A stretch of DNA of 24,351 bases from positions 1-24,351 of the forward strand of contig CAZKOX010000009.1 in the NCBI GenBank assembly GCA_964554485.1, in the 5' to 3' direction. Below the pieces are notes generated by a model. It had not been told where the DNA came from, made no database searches, and saw only the letters and a program-made list of their open reading frames with translations. The translations under genes were made by a program, and so were the position numbers. Of the stretch, positions 1 through 7,473 are shown piece after piece; within the stretch, counting starts at the first letter, position 1, and the number at the start of each line of letters is the position of its first letter. The stretch is from JBBQBM01 sp964554485 (GTDB lineage Bacteria; Patescibacteriota; Saccharimonadia; Saccharimonadales; JAGQMS01).

Positions 1-346
1 TAATCGACACAAGACCTGCCTTTTTAGACTTCGAAACAACCAGCGACGGCCCGCCGGAACTTTTGCTTAAATCATTCCAGTCACCAGCCCAAGTAACGGC
101 ACCTTTCAAAATCTCGGCCTTGTCAAAAAAATCAGAGATATTTGAGCCGGACAAACTCTTTGGCGAGAAGCTTAGTCCTTTAAGTTCACTAGCAACTTCT
201 TCTGTAGTATCGGTACTCACACTGCTATTCGGAGTATTCGCTTGACGCCTTGCGACGAATATAAAAGCCGCAACCAAAGCAGCCACCACTAATAGAATCG
301 GAAGAACAACACCAATATGGCCGGATATATTACGCTTACGTTTCAC
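1..346 (-). CDS. Membrane-anchored exported protein, unknown function (3' end beyond the window)
   Basis: An open frame runs leftwards off the window from a GTG at 344-346, giving 115 codons with no stop. The N-terminus is basic (KRKRN), followed by a transmembrane segment at about residues 11-32 and then a Ser/Thr/Asn-rich linker, as in a signal-anchored extracellular protein. After the linker comes a compact stretch including GAVTWAGDWNDL, which reads like the start of a folded extracellular domain that I cannot assign. No ATG or TTG lies in frame between the upstream stop and this GTG. A perfect TATAAT (complement of 356-361) lies 9 nt before the GTG, so the transcript may be nearly leaderless. 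It diverges from the glycosyltransferase gene at 407. The frame is well supported; the function is unknown. Confidence 0.7.
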   Translation of the reverse strand, partial: MKRKRNISGHIGVVLPILLVVAALVAAFIFVARRQANTPNSSVSTDTTEEVASELKGLSFSPKSLSGSNISDFFDKAEILKGAVTWAGDWNDLSKSSGGPSLVVSKSKKAGLVSI

Positions 347-355
347 TAACTCTAG

Positions 356-399
356 ATTATATCCCTTGAACCATAAAACATTAACTGTTCTGATAAACT
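356..399. promoter_or_regulatory. Divergent promoter pair between the anchored protein and the GT39 gene
   Basis: On the minus strand, TATAAT (356-361) lies 9 nt from the GTG at 346. On the plus strand, an extended -10 (TGATAAACT, hexamer 394-399) lies 7 nt from the ATG at 407. Neither has a convincing -35, and neither start has a well-spaced Shine-Dalgarno sequence. The only purine run on the plus strand, AGAGG, is 2 nt from the ATG. Confidence 0.5.
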
Positions 400-406
400 A
401 GAGGCA

Positions 407-2098
407 ATGCACTTAATAAAACAAATAAAGAAACTGCCGAAGTTACTCTTTGTAATTTTGGCTTTTACTTTTTTGTTGAACTTTTATCTAGCAACTCGTG
501 ATTCACAAACTATTGATGAGGGTGCTCATCTTGCAGCCGGTTACTCATATGTCACAACCAGAGACTTCCGTTTAAACCCGGAACACCCGTCATTATTTAA
601 ACTCCTCGCCGGAACAGCAATACTGCCCTTAAACACCAAGACCGCCGAACAACTCGATGGCTGGAATGAAGGGAACCAGTGGCCGGCTGGCAAAGACCTA
701 ATTTATAACAGCAGCTCTAGCGCCCGACAGATTCTGTTATTTGCTCGTTTGCCGAGTATTATCATCACGGTTTTATTGGTTTTCACGGTCTTTTTGTTAG
801 CCAAACGTTTGGCAGGCGAAAAAATCGGTTTGTTTGCAGCCGGTTTGTTTGCATTAGACCCAACCCTAAATGGTCATGGACATCTCATAACCAACGACGT
901 GCTACTGGCGCTAGGCGCAACGGCGTTTTTGCTCGGAGCATTAAATTACTGGTCATCCCCCAATAAAAAACATTTGCTTCTTTTTGCCCTAGCCACCTTG
1001 CTAGTTGTTAGCGCCAAGTTTAGCGGGCTGCTGTTGCTGCCGATTGCCGTAGTAATCGTAATTCTGAAAAATCGACGACCCACCAAACGGATCTTCAAGC
1101 ACCTTGGGGCGGCAGCGTTAGTAGTTTTCTTTGGAGTTTGGCTGCAATATGGTTTTAAGATTCAAAATTTCAACCAAGATTTAAGTACCACACCAGCCGA
1201 CGACCCACTTGTTGCTAAAGCCGCCAGTTTTGAGCAAGATTACCCTTCAAAAGCATGGATCTTTGATGTTCCGGTTCCGGCCTACCCCTACGTTAGAGGA
1301 CTTGCCACTTTAGTACTACACAATAGTGAAGGACACCCATCCTATCTATATGGTAATCGTGATCGACACCGTAAAATTCTTTATTTTCCAATCGCCATTG
1401 CTACAAAGATGCCAGTCGTGATTATTGGGGGCACGCTGACGTCACTATTGTTTATATTCTTGAGACGCTTTCGTCGAGAAAAAGAACTTCGTAAAAATCT
1501 GCTAATTCTCTTGTCTTTCGCTGCAGTTTTTGTTGCAACTGCAATGGCCGGCCAAATAAACATTGGTGTTCGTCACGTTTTTGGAGCCTGGCCATTTATT
1601 TATATCGCCTCGGCCATTATGCTTTTTAATTTATTTATAAATCTAAGAAGAAATAAAAGCGTCTATATAATCGCCTTTGCGATCTTGCTGCTTCCGGCAA
1701 TTGTAGCCACGTTCAGGACTCCTATTGCCTACCAAAATGAGTTTGGAGAAGGTCTTGAACAGCTCGGGAACAAACCAGTGTTGATCGATTCTAACCGCGA
1801 CTGGGCGCAAGATTTGTATCGACTAAACGACTACCTTAAAAATAATGGAGCCAGTGAATTTGGCGAAGGTTTATTTAGCAACGTCGTTTTGAGCGACGTG
1901 TTTGCCGGTAAGACATTTTGTACCTTGGAGTATCACGAACCAAGTTGTCGCGACAATGTTAAGTCACCTTGCCTACTAGCAATTAGCGACACGGTTATGT
2001 GGCTTGAACCGACAGAATATTATAAGTGGGTCAAAGATAGCTACGACCTAACCGATAGGGTTGGTGGAAGTATCAGTATTTATAGTTGCCGAAACTAA
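407..2098 (+). CDS. GT39-like membrane glycosyltransferase (PMT/ArnT superfamily, GT-C fold)
   Basis: A 563-aa polytopic protein with roughly 10-12 hydrophobic segments. After the first transmembrane segment (about residues 12-29) comes an acidic loop, TIDEGAHLAAGYS, with D37-E38. This matches the first extracytoplasmic loop of dolichyl/undecaprenyl-phosphate-sugar-dependent GT-C enzymes, where the acidic pair is catalytic. It is followed by the family-typical LNPEHPSLFKLLAG. These enzymes move a sugar from a polyprenyl phosphate carrier onto a protein, lipid or glycan outside the membrane; the acceptor cannot be told from sequence. The polyprenyl-phosphate sugar transferase at 23286 and the flippase-like protein at 21828 suggest active surface glycan synthesis. 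The last 51 bp overlap the dihydrouridine synthase gene on the other strand. Confidence 0.82.
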   Translation: MHLIKQIKKLPKLLFVILAFTFLLNFYLATRDSQTIDEGAHLAAGYSYVTTRDFRLNPEHPSLFKLLAGTAILPLNTKTAEQLDGWNEGNQWPAGKDLIYNSSSSARQILLFARLPSIIITVLLVFTVFLLAKRLAGEKIGLFAAGLFALDPTLNGHGHLITNDVLLALGATAFLLGALNYWSSPNKKHLLLFALATLLVVSAKFSGLLLLPIAVVIVILKNRRPTKRIFKHLGAAALVVFFGVWLQYGFKIQNFNQDLSTTPADDPLVAKAASFEQDYPSKAWIFDVPVPAYPYVRGLATLVLHNSEGHPSYLYGNRDRHRKILYFPIAIATKMPVVIIGGTLTSLLFIFLRRFRREKELRKNLLILLSFAAVFVATAMAGQINIGVRHVFGAWPFIYIASAIMLFNLFINLRRNKSVYIIAFAILLLPAIVATFRTPIAYQNEFGEGLEQLGNKPVLIDSNRDWAQDLYRLNDYLKNNGASEFGEGLFSNVVLSDVFAGKTFCTLEYHEPSCRDNVKSPCLLAISDTVMWLEPTEYYKWVKDSYDLTDRVGGSISIYSCRN

Positions 2099-3019
2099 GG
2101 CTAGAAGTTCGTCTGGGTTTTGGCAGTGCATTATTTTGTCCCGAAGCTCACTGGCGTCATTAATACCACTGGTATAGATCTTGACGAACTTTTTGATAGT
2201 CTCAAATCGCCGCTCGCCACGAGTCCAAGTTTTTGCAAACAGTTCGATATGTTTTTTGAATAAACTAAGTTTTTCGCTTCTGGACATACCGGTCCATGGA
2301 CTTTCTGCAGCGAAGGCGTAAGGGTCGGCAAAAATTCCTCTGCCAATCATGGCGCCGTCAGCACCGGTCGACCTGATAACTTCTAGACCTTTGGAATAAT
2401 TTGGGATATCACCGTTAATAATTATTTTGGTTAAGGGTGAGATCTTGTCGCGCAATGCAACGATGCTTTTAAGCTCGTCCCAGCGCGCCGGAACTTTACT
2501 CATTTCTTTGACTGTTCGTGTGTGAATACTTAACATGTCAAGTTTTTGCTGTAGCAAAAGTTCGTGCCAAGAATTATCAACACAGTCAAAACCAAGACGA
2601 GTTTTAACGCTAACTGGAATTTTGCCAGCCGCCCCTTTTTGAACTGCCTTGATAATTTCGACGGCTAAGTCACGATTTTCGGGCTTGATCATGGCGCTAC
2701 AGGTGTTGTTTCGAACCACGGTGCGGTCAGGGCAGCCAAAGTTAATATCAACTCCCGCAAAACCCATCTTTACGATGTCTTTGGTAGTTTTATAAAAATT
2801 ATCCGGGTTCTTACCCCAAATCTGCGCCACAACCGGATAGGGTTCATCTATTAATGCAAGTCTCGGTAGTAATTTCTCGCGCCCCGGGCTTTGCAGACCG
2901 TCGACATTAACAAATTCTGTAAAAAATAGGTCCGGTTTAGCGCAAGACGCCACAATCCGGCGAAATACTGTGTCAGTAACATCGTCCATCGGCGCCAAAA
3001 TAAAAATCGGTTTACTCAT
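2048..3019 (-). CDS. dus: tRNA-dihydrouridine synthase
   Basis: A 323-aa FMN-dependent TIM-barrel enzyme that reduces uridines to dihydrouridine in tRNA D-loops. The start has the family signature PIFILAPMDDVTDTVFRR. The active-site segment is GVDINFGCPDRTVV, with C96 in GCP and a second cysteine at C107. FMN-phosphate-binding glycines follow in GADGAMIGRGIF. SVKTRLGF at about 137-144 is the usual barrel strand. Length is normal for the family, and the DINFGCP region resembles DusC more than DusA; the exact subfamily is not certain. A perfect TATAAT (complement of 3024-3029) lies only 4 nt before the ATG and there is no Shine-Dalgarno sequence. The 3' end overlaps the GT39 gene by 51 bp. Confidence 0.92.
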   Translation of the reverse strand: MSKPIFILAPMDDVTDTVFRRIVASCAKPDLFFTEFVNVDGLQSPGREKLLPRLALIDEPYPVVAQIWGKNPDNFYKTTKDIVKMGFAGVDINFGCPDRTVVRNNTCSAMIKPENRDLAVEIIKAVQKGAAGKIPVSVKTRLGFDCVDNSWHELLLQQKLDMLSIHTRTVKEMSKVPARWDELKSIVALRDKISPLTKIIINGDIPNYSKGLEVIRSTGADGAMIGRGIFADPYAFAAESPWTGMSRSEKLSLFKKHIELFAKTWTRGERRFETIKKFVKIYTSGINDASELRDKIMHCQNPDELLALVSATINTDTSTNPIG

Positions 3020-3045
3020 ATCTATTATATTAACGCCGACTCTTA

Positions 3046-3612
3046 CTATTTACCGGCTGCTTTTTGCATACGTTCGTGATCTTTATAAAGTTTTTTGCGG
3101 GCAGCAGTTTTATTTATGTCTGCGGGTGTATTTAACGCACCATACCACCGACCTTCAAGCATATAGGCGTCTTCAGGTAGGCGTACGCCTCTAACATCTT
3201 CTTGAGTTAATGCACCTTTTTTATGCCAGTAGTCAGCTTGACGGCTTCGGAACTCAGCTCTTCGTATTAGATAATGCCCAGCTTTTTGCATGTGCGTCTT
3301 ACGGCTTGCTACTACCCTGTCTTTAACTTCTTGCCACTGCGGGTCGGCTTCATGCTGACAAGCGACTTCCCTTACAGACTCGCTACTCGTTGATAGCGCA
3401 CCAAAGCCAATACTATTTGAACGACTACGACCAATTTCTTTAACTGCCTTTACGTAGAGTTCAAGATACTCAACTATTCTAGTGGCGTCACCTTCAAGCA
3501 CGCCCTTAGAAAGTTCGATAGGAGCAAAACTCACGGTGGGCTCAATATCCAACTCTGACGGAAAATCAAAACTGCCTTGACCAGGACCGGGTTCTACGGC
3601 TGTTCGACCCAT
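3046..3612 (-). CDS. Uncharacterised soluble protein, second gene of a two-gene unit
   Basis: A 188-aa protein that I do not recognise. There is no signal peptide or membrane segment. The N-terminal third is acidic and Pro/Gly-rich; the centre is predicted helical; the C-terminal half is strongly basic and rich in Arg, Lys, His and aromatic residues (RRAEFRSRQADYWHKKG, then LEGRWYGALNTPADI), ending in a Lys-rich tail. Charge and aromatic content would suit nucleic-acid binding, but this is only a guess. The ATG directly follows the TAA of the gene at 3613-3990, so the two are almost certainly co-transcribed and translationally coupled. A promoter exists only before the first gene. Confidence 0.75.
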   Translation of the reverse strand: MGRTAVEPGPGQGSFDFPSELDIEPTVSFAPIELSKGVLEGDATRIVEYLELYVKAVKEIGRSRSNSIGFGALSTSSESVREVACQHEADPQWQEVKDRVVASRKTHMQKAGHYLIRRAEFRSRQADYWHKKGALTQEDVRGVRLPEDAYMLEGRWYGALNTPADINKTAARKKLYKDHERMQKAAGK

Positions 3613-3990
3613 TTAATGTTTACCCCGTCTTCGAGCATCAACCGTATGACCTCTGAGCGCTCGAGTAATATAATCTTGAGATTGAGTTTGCGCTGGCAAG
3701 CTTGATCTATTCGCTCGAGCGGCAGCTACGGCGTCAATGGCCGCCTGCGGTAGCTGGCGCGGGCCATTAGGAATAACTTCTTCGAGTGTGCCTTCAGACA
3801 CTCCAGGAGCTTCTACCTCGGAAGTCGTGGCAACGCCGCTGAATGCCCCAAGAATACGCGCCATGTCCTCTGGAGTTTCGTAACCTAGGTCTTTAGCCTC
3901 ACTTGGGCTAATTCCGTCGTTAACACCACCAATCTGGGTGTTGCGTACATTGTCATAATAAGCTGTGGTAAGATCTTTTTCTGTTGCCAT
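3613..3990 (-). CDS. Uncharacterised small soluble protein, first gene of a two-gene unit
   Basis: A 125-aa protein without a recognisable family, signal peptide or membrane segment. The first half is acidic and contains SPSEAKDLGYETPEDMARIL, which looks like a short helical pair. The middle is low-complexity (Ala, Glu, Val, Ser). The tail is basic, ending RARRRGKH-like (DARRRGKH). It has a clear promoter on its strand: -35 TAGACA (complement of 4021-4026), 17-bp spacer, extended -10 TGATATAGT (hexamer 3998-4003), then only 7 nt to the ATG, so translation is probably leaderless. It abuts the 188-aa gene downstream. Confidence 0.72.
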   Translation of the reverse strand: MATEKDLTTAYYDNVRNTQIGGVNDGISPSEAKDLGYETPEDMARILGAFSGVATTSEVEAPGVSEGTLEEVIPNGPRQLPQAAIDAVAAARANRSSLPAQTQSQDYITRALRGHTVDARRRGKH

Positions 3991-3997
3991 AAGTTAA

Positions 3998-4026
3998 ACT
4001 ATATCACACTTATGCTTTTTTGTCTA
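3998..4026 (-). promoter_or_regulatory. Promoter giving a probable leaderless transcript of the 125-aa gene
   Basis: On the minus strand: TAGACA, 17 bp, then TATAGT preceded by TGA (extended -10). The ATG at 3990 is 7 nt after the -10 hexamer, which is where transcription itself should begin. Confidence 0.65.
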
Positions 4027-4049
4027 TAGGATAACGGTGTGGACGCATA

Positions 4050-4083
4050 CAAAAAGCCCCTCAGACTAGCTGAAGGGCTTTAA
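4050..4083 (-). terminator. Rho-independent terminator after the 66-aa gene
   Basis: Read on the minus strand: a GC-containing stem AAAGCCCTTCAG paired with CTGAGGGGCTTT (one internal mismatch), loop CTAGT, followed by a U-run (TTTTTG). It starts 17 nt past the stop codon at 4101. On the plus strand it ends in only three T residues, so it acts mainly leftwards. Confidence 0.88.
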
Positions 4084-4100
4084 TCTAACCAAGATTTAGA

Positions 4101-4301
4101 TTATTTGTTGCGCTTAACAGTCAAGAAACCGTTTCGTGGGTTTTCGTTGACGCTCATGTCGCTTGGAAGATCTGTACCTTCTGGGCGCTCATCCTTGCTG
4201 AAGTAGTAAATTCGCTGTTCTTTGCCACCACGAAGTGTGACCATCTTTGTATTTAGGTAATAAGTTACCCCTTTTGAGTTTGTGTGCTTGTATGCTGCCA
4301 T
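4101..4301 (-). CDS. Small conserved protein, probably highly expressed, function unknown
   Basis: A 66-aa protein with a strong Shine-Dalgarno sequence (AAGGAGG, about 9 nt before the ATG), a consensus promoter and its own terminator. This monocistronic arrangement is typical of abundant proteins. The sequence has a YKHTNSKGVTYYLNTK start, a basic LRGGKEQRIYYFSKDER middle and a conserved-looking tail NPRNGFLTVKRNK. From memory, similar short proteins recur in CPR genomes; I could not search. High positive charge, beta-like alternation and size would fit a ribosome- or RNA-associated factor, but no known ribosomal protein family matches. Function unassigned. Confidence 0.85.
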   Translation of the reverse strand: MAAYKHTNSKGVTYYLNTKMVTLRGGKEQRIYYFSKDERPEGTDLPSDMSVNENPRNGFLTVKRNK

Positions 4302-4338
4302 TTCTTTAGCTCCTCCTTAAAACACTGTTAGTACCCCT

Positions 4339-4368
4339 AACATACTCTGATTCACTCACCCTTGTCAA
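4339..4368 (-). promoter_or_regulatory. Consensus sigma70-type promoter of the 66-aa gene
   Basis: Perfect TTGACA (complement of 4363-4368), 18-bp spacer, TATGTT (complement of 4339-4344). The start site would fall about 30 nt upstream of the ATG at 4301, leaving a leader that contains the AAGGAGG ribosome binding site. Confidence 0.75.
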
Positions 4369-4444
4369 CAATCTATTCAACAGATGACGCTGTAGAAAAA
4401 ACATCTGTATTATCACCATATCTATAAATTGCTTGTGTTTTGGC

Positions 4445-4474
4445 TTGCGAACGTAAGCATTTTTACGTTACACT
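4445..4474 (+). promoter_or_regulatory. Promoter with an inverted repeat in its spacer, upstream of the 181-aa membrane protein
   Basis: TTGCGA (4445-4450), 18 bp, TACACT (4469-4474). A perfect 7-bp inverted repeat, AACGTAA-6-TTACGTT (4450-4469), fills the spacer between the two hexamers. It could be an operator for a dimeric regulator. The repeat is followed by no T-run, so a terminator is unlikely. Confidence 0.45.
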
Positions 4475-4512
4475 AAGTCTTATTACAGATTAAAAGTAAG
4501 GTGGTTTTAATT

Positions 4513-5058
4513 ATGGACGCAAACGACTTCATGACACGCGGTAGAGTGTCGAATCAATCTAATACAAGTGCGCCGGCTCCAGAACCAGCAAAAAAACATC
4601 GTGGCCCAAGAGGTATGTTAAAAGTTGTCATGGTAGGAATGATTATTTCTGTGGCTATTTTAGTAGCTGCGGTGATTGCTTTTGTTGTATTTGGTGGCAA
4701 TAAAAGTGAAGATGAACTTATTAAAACCAGCCAGTATCAGGCTGTCTTCTTAAATGATCAGAGCGGTCAGGTATATTTTGGAAAATTGAGCGTCGTAAAC
4801 TCTAAGTTCTATAAAATAACCGACATTTTCTATGTTCGAGTCAATCAAGTTCAACCAGATTCTGGCAGCGAGGAATCAAACAAAGCTAGCCTTGTTAAGC
4901 TAGGTAGCGAATTACATGGTCCGGAAGATGAGATGTTTGTTCCTAGAGATAAGGTATTGTTCTGGGAAAACCTAAAGAATGACGGCAAGGTAGCCAAGGC
5001 GATAGTCGAATTCAAGACAAAAGGCAGTACTGATAGCGCCGACGTTACTGAGAAGTAG
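4513..5058 (+). CDS. Single-pass membrane protein with a conserved outer domain, unknown function
   Basis: 181 aa from the ATG at 4513. An upstream in-frame GTG at 4501 is less likely because it lies inside the AAGGTGG ribosome binding site (4498-4504), which is 8 nt before 4513. The N-terminus is cytoplasmic and basic, with a Pro-rich stretch. One transmembrane helix lies at about residues 40-62 and the rest is outside. The outer part begins YQAVFLNDQSGQVYFGKL and continues KFYKITDIFYVRV, a compact beta-type domain. I recall similar NGQVYFGKL-type sequences in other CPR genomes, with no known role. The last 14 bp overlap the convergent gene ending at 5045. Confidence 0.82.
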   Translation: MDANDFMTRGRVSNQSNTSAPAPEPAKKHRGPRGMLKVVMVGMIISVAILVAAVIAFVVFGGNKSEDELIKTSQYQAVFLNDQSGQVYFGKLSVVNSKFYKITDIFYVRVNQVQPDSGSEESNKASLVKLGSELHGPEDEMFVPRDKVLFWENLKNDGKVAKAIVEFKTKGSTDSADVTEK

Positions 5059-5629
5059 AACGTCTAACAATCAACCAGCTTGCAGTCCTAAATAGCAGGA
5101 CTACTGCGAGTAGTACCGAAGCTAAGAGTGATAAGCCGGCTATGTCTGGCACCCAAAAAGGCGTAACAAAATCATAACCGTAAAGATCAGCAGAAATATC
5201 TACCGACTTAATTGGATGCGTCGTAAAATAGTCTTGAACACACTGAGAGCGTACGGCAAAAGATGAGGTCGAATAGGTCTTTTGGCAGTATTCGGTTGCC
5301 TCGCTATTAAGAGCCGTGCGTGCCGCAGCAACTCTTGAGGACTCTGCGGCAACCTCACGCTCATAGGTGTACTTAAGCTGAATTGCCTTCTGATCGCCAA
5401 GTTTTGGCAAATTGGTGTTCATGTGCGAGACAACAAAGATCTGTAGTTTCGAAAGAGCCGCCGCCGTATCACCATCATCTCGATCTGCCGCAAACACAGC
5501 TTCGCGCAAACGTAGCATTTCTAGGTTATTTTGACGAAGACTATAAATGCCTAAGAAACCAGAGCCAGTTAGCAAAATAATTAATAGACCAGTTATTGCC
5601 CAGCTAATTAACCGTCGTTTTTTCTCCAT
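5045..5629 (-). CDS. Two-TM envelope protein, third gene of an envelope operon
   Basis: 194 aa, unrecognised. A transmembrane helix at about residues 9-29 is followed by an extracytoplasmic region of about 120 aa with heptad-like helices (LEMLRLREAVFAADRDDGDTA and onward). This region holds two cysteines (YCQKTYSTSSFAVRSQC) spaced to form a disulfide. A second transmembrane helix at about 160-183 precedes a short basic tail. The ATG directly follows the stop codon of the 113-aa gene, indicating translational coupling. Two cysteines outside the membrane would make it a plausible client of the DsbA-like enzyme at 12510. Confidence 0.75.
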   Translation of the reverse strand: MEKKRRLISWAITGLLIILLTGSGFLGIYSLRQNNLEMLRLREAVFAADRDDGDTAAALSKLQIFVVSHMNTNLPKLGDQKAIQLKYTYEREVAAESSRVAAARTALNSEATEYCQKTYSTSSFAVRSQCVQDYFTTHPIKSVDISADLYGYDFVTPFWVPDIAGLSLLASVLLAVVLLFRTASWLIVRRSTSQ

Positions 5630-5971
5630 CTATAACCCCAGTGCTGCGTCTGTTATCTCAGATGAGCTAAAGTCATCACCATCTACGGTACTGACGGTGC
5701 TTTTTATGCCTGCTTCTATATTATTTAGGTCAGCAGTGGTTAGTGCGCCAGTTTCAATCGGAGTATCAGATAAATCCGTGTCACTAGCACTTATTGACTC
5801 TTCTTTGATATCTATAATTTCGCGAGCATCGGAACGTAAAAATACATACAGGCTAGTGCCAGCCAGCAGTAGCGCAATTATAATCGCTACACAGATTGCT
5901 ACGATTGGATTTAGGCCCTTATTAGGGTTATCGACTACTTGAGTGGACGGTTTCTTATTTCCTGCCGACAT
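5630..5971 (-). CDS. Small single-pass membrane protein, second gene of the envelope operon
   Basis: 113 aa. A cytoplasmic N-terminus with Lys, Asn and Pro (NKKPSTQVVDNPNKGLNP) precedes one transmembrane helix at about residues 26-46. The outer part is acidic and Ser/Thr/Asp-rich, with no recognised domain. The ATG overlaps the last base of the upstream 196-aa gene at 5971, and the stop abuts the 194-aa gene, so all three are one translational unit. Function unknown; it may form a complex with its neighbours at the membrane. Confidence 0.72.
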   Translation of the reverse strand: MSAGNKKPSTQVVDNPNKGLNPIVAICVAIIIALLLAGTSLYVFLRSDAREIIDIKEESISASDTDLSDTPIETGALTTADLNNIEAGIKSTVSTVDGDDFSSSEITDAALGL

Positions 5972-6561
5972 TATTTTTCTAAGCTCCTGCTGTTTAGCCT
6001 TGTGCGTAATGCGTCAAAACTGGTTTTTAGGTCAGCTCCAGAAAAATCTTTGACGGCATTTATCGAGCTCACAAACTCCTGACGCTTAGTTCTTACATCT
6101 TCGATTAACGCCTTAAAAGTTTGCGGATCTGCTGCACAATCAATTGCCGTAGCATCGTCTAGCGCAAGTTGGTAACTTACAAATGCCTGCTGATGCTCCA
6201 TCGACAGCCTTTGAAAACTTGTTAATAAAAGATCAATAATTGAGGTATCGACGCCTTCAGAGGCCAAACGTTTTTGGACTGCGGTTATGTGTAGATCAAT
6301 GAGATTATATTTCGTAGAGATAATTGATTCTCTGGCCTCAAGACGAATCTTTATTTTTGACAAGTTTACCTGGGCTTTTTTGCAGTGATTAGCTAGAGTG
6401 GTCTTTTCTTGGTCACTTAGGCGAATTGGATAGGCAAGTTTAGTTTGTTCAACACGAGCAGCTCTCGTAGCATCAACCGAAGCACTATCTTCGGCGCGAC
6501 CAAACGACGGAAAAATAAGCATCATCGCCAGAAATAAAATCATAAAACGAAGCGTTCTCAT
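5971..6561 (-). CDS. Secreted helical protein with signal peptide, first gene of the envelope operon
   Basis: 196 aa. A clear signal peptide (basic MRTLR, hydrophobic core, cleavage likely after FGRA near residue 23) leads to an almost entirely helical, charged mature protein with heptad patterns. It has two cysteines, in ANHCKKA and AIDCAAD, that could form a disulfide. No enzyme motif is visible. The promoter is an extended -10, TGATACAAT (hexamer complement of 6569-6574), 7 nt before the ATG, and there is no Shine-Dalgarno sequence. The stop overlaps the next gene's start by one base. Confidence 0.76.
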   Translation of the reverse strand: MRTLRFMILFLAMMLIFPSFGRAEDSASVDATRAARVEQTKLAYPIRLSDQEKTTLANHCKKAQVNLSKIKIRLEARESIISTKYNLIDLHITAVQKRLASEGVDTSIIDLLLTSFQRLSMEHQQAFVSYQLALDDATAIDCAADPQTFKALIEDVRTKRQEFVSSINAVKDFSGADLKTSFDALRTRLNSRSLEK

Positions 6562-6568
6562 CTGTTTA

Positions 6569-6585
6569 ATTGTATCACGCGATAC
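6569..6585 (-). promoter_or_regulatory. Extended -10 promoter of the envelope operon with a small inverted repeat
   Basis: On the minus strand, GTATC-GCGT-GATAC overlaps the extended -10 TGATACAAT. The 7-nt distance to the ATG at 6561 predicts a leaderless mRNA. The 5-bp inverted repeat could be an operator or chance. Confidence 0.45.
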
Positions 6586-6593
6586 GCTCTTGA

Positions 6594-7430
6594 TTATTTA
6601 AGTAGAGCGTCTGACGTTACCCAAATATATTCCCAAGGCTCTGGCTCTGGACCCTGCAAGTTAGCTCCCTCTGGGTAACTTGGTATCCATCCAAAGGTTT
6701 TTGCATTTAGATAATTGTCTTTCGAAATCCATTCATAGCATGAGGTTTTTGCGAAATTCGTAAGTCCGTTCGTGCCACAGGTTAGGTCGATTGTAAATCC
6801 AGTGTGGTGTCTAGAGTATCCCGGAGGAGCGTAAGTTTGGAGTACTTTATCCACCAGACCGTCCACCTTACCGTCTGCTATATCCTGTGTCGTAGCACCC
6901 ACTTCTCCTAAACCTGCAAGGAAAATCGCTCTTTGATCTTCAATTGATCGAAAAGCCCAGGTGATGGTTAGCACTATTCCATCTTTTGCAGCCGAAGCCT
7001 TAAGATCTTGCCAGGGCTTTTGCGCTAATAGTTGTAGTGGATGCCCGTCGCCATCGCCGAGTGTGTCACGGGCCAAACGACGCAAACGATAACCTCGAGC
7101 TTCTGCCATTGTTCTTATTTTTTTATCGGCTTCGGTATTTCCGGTTATTGGCGGAGGTGAGATTATTTTGTAGGTGTTGGTATAGTGAAAATTATTGTAA
7201 AGAACCTTTAGCTCTTCACCGTTAAAAATACGAAATTCTTTTCGTACAGGTTCTAGAGAAGTTTTTATTTCTTGCTGTGGGCCATCTAAATAATAGTTTG
7301 ATGCGGTTTGATAAAAATAAGATCCCGTGAACACTAAACATATTGTAAAAATCGTAAAGATAATCTGCAGCATCCTACTTCGACGCTTCTTCTGTCGTTG
7401 CTTTAGATTAGTAGGTAGGATTACACGCAT
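6594..7430 (-). CDS. VanY/M15B-type D-alanyl-D-alanine carboxypeptidase, membrane anchored
   Basis: 278 aa from the ATG at 7430. An ATA-rich extension to 7499 is rejected because it runs across the divergent promoter region. A basic N-terminus and one transmembrane helix (about 20-42) place the C-terminal catalytic domain outside the cell, where the family trims the terminal D-Ala of peptidoglycan stem peptides. The family signature S-x-H-x-x-G-x-x-x-D is present as SRHHTGFTIDL (H208, D215). The second motif, normally EPWH, is here EPWE: E264 keeps the catalytic base position, but the usual third zinc ligand His is Glu (E267, codon GAA). Activity is therefore uncertain. An M15 fold with altered metal binding or a binding-only role are alternatives. 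Confidence 0.85.
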   Translation of the reverse strand: MRVILPTNLKQRQKKRRSRMLQIIFTIFTICLVFTGSYFYQTASNYYLDGPQQEIKTSLEPVRKEFRIFNGEELKVLYNNFHYTNTYKIISPPPITGNTEADKKIRTMAEARGYRLRRLARDTLGDGDGHPLQLLAQKPWQDLKASAAKDGIVLTITWAFRSIEDQRAIFLAGLGEVGATTQDIADGKVDGLVDKVLQTYAPPGYSRHHTGFTIDLTCGTNGLTNFAKTSCYEWISKDNYLNAKTFGWIPSYPEGANLQGPEPEPWEYIWVTSDALLK

Positions 7431-7473
7431 ATCTTTATGTATTGTAACCTGGTGGACGTACAATGAACTTATA

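Noticed and set aside
3024..3029. A full promoter for dus
   Set aside because: TATAAT is perfect, but no -35 is visible and it is only 4 nt from the ATG, so I do not call it as a separate feature.
7327..7473. N-terminal extension of the AlkA-type protein
   Set aside because: It runs antisense through the VanY gene's first codons and the divergent promoter region. The family domain starts near 7474.
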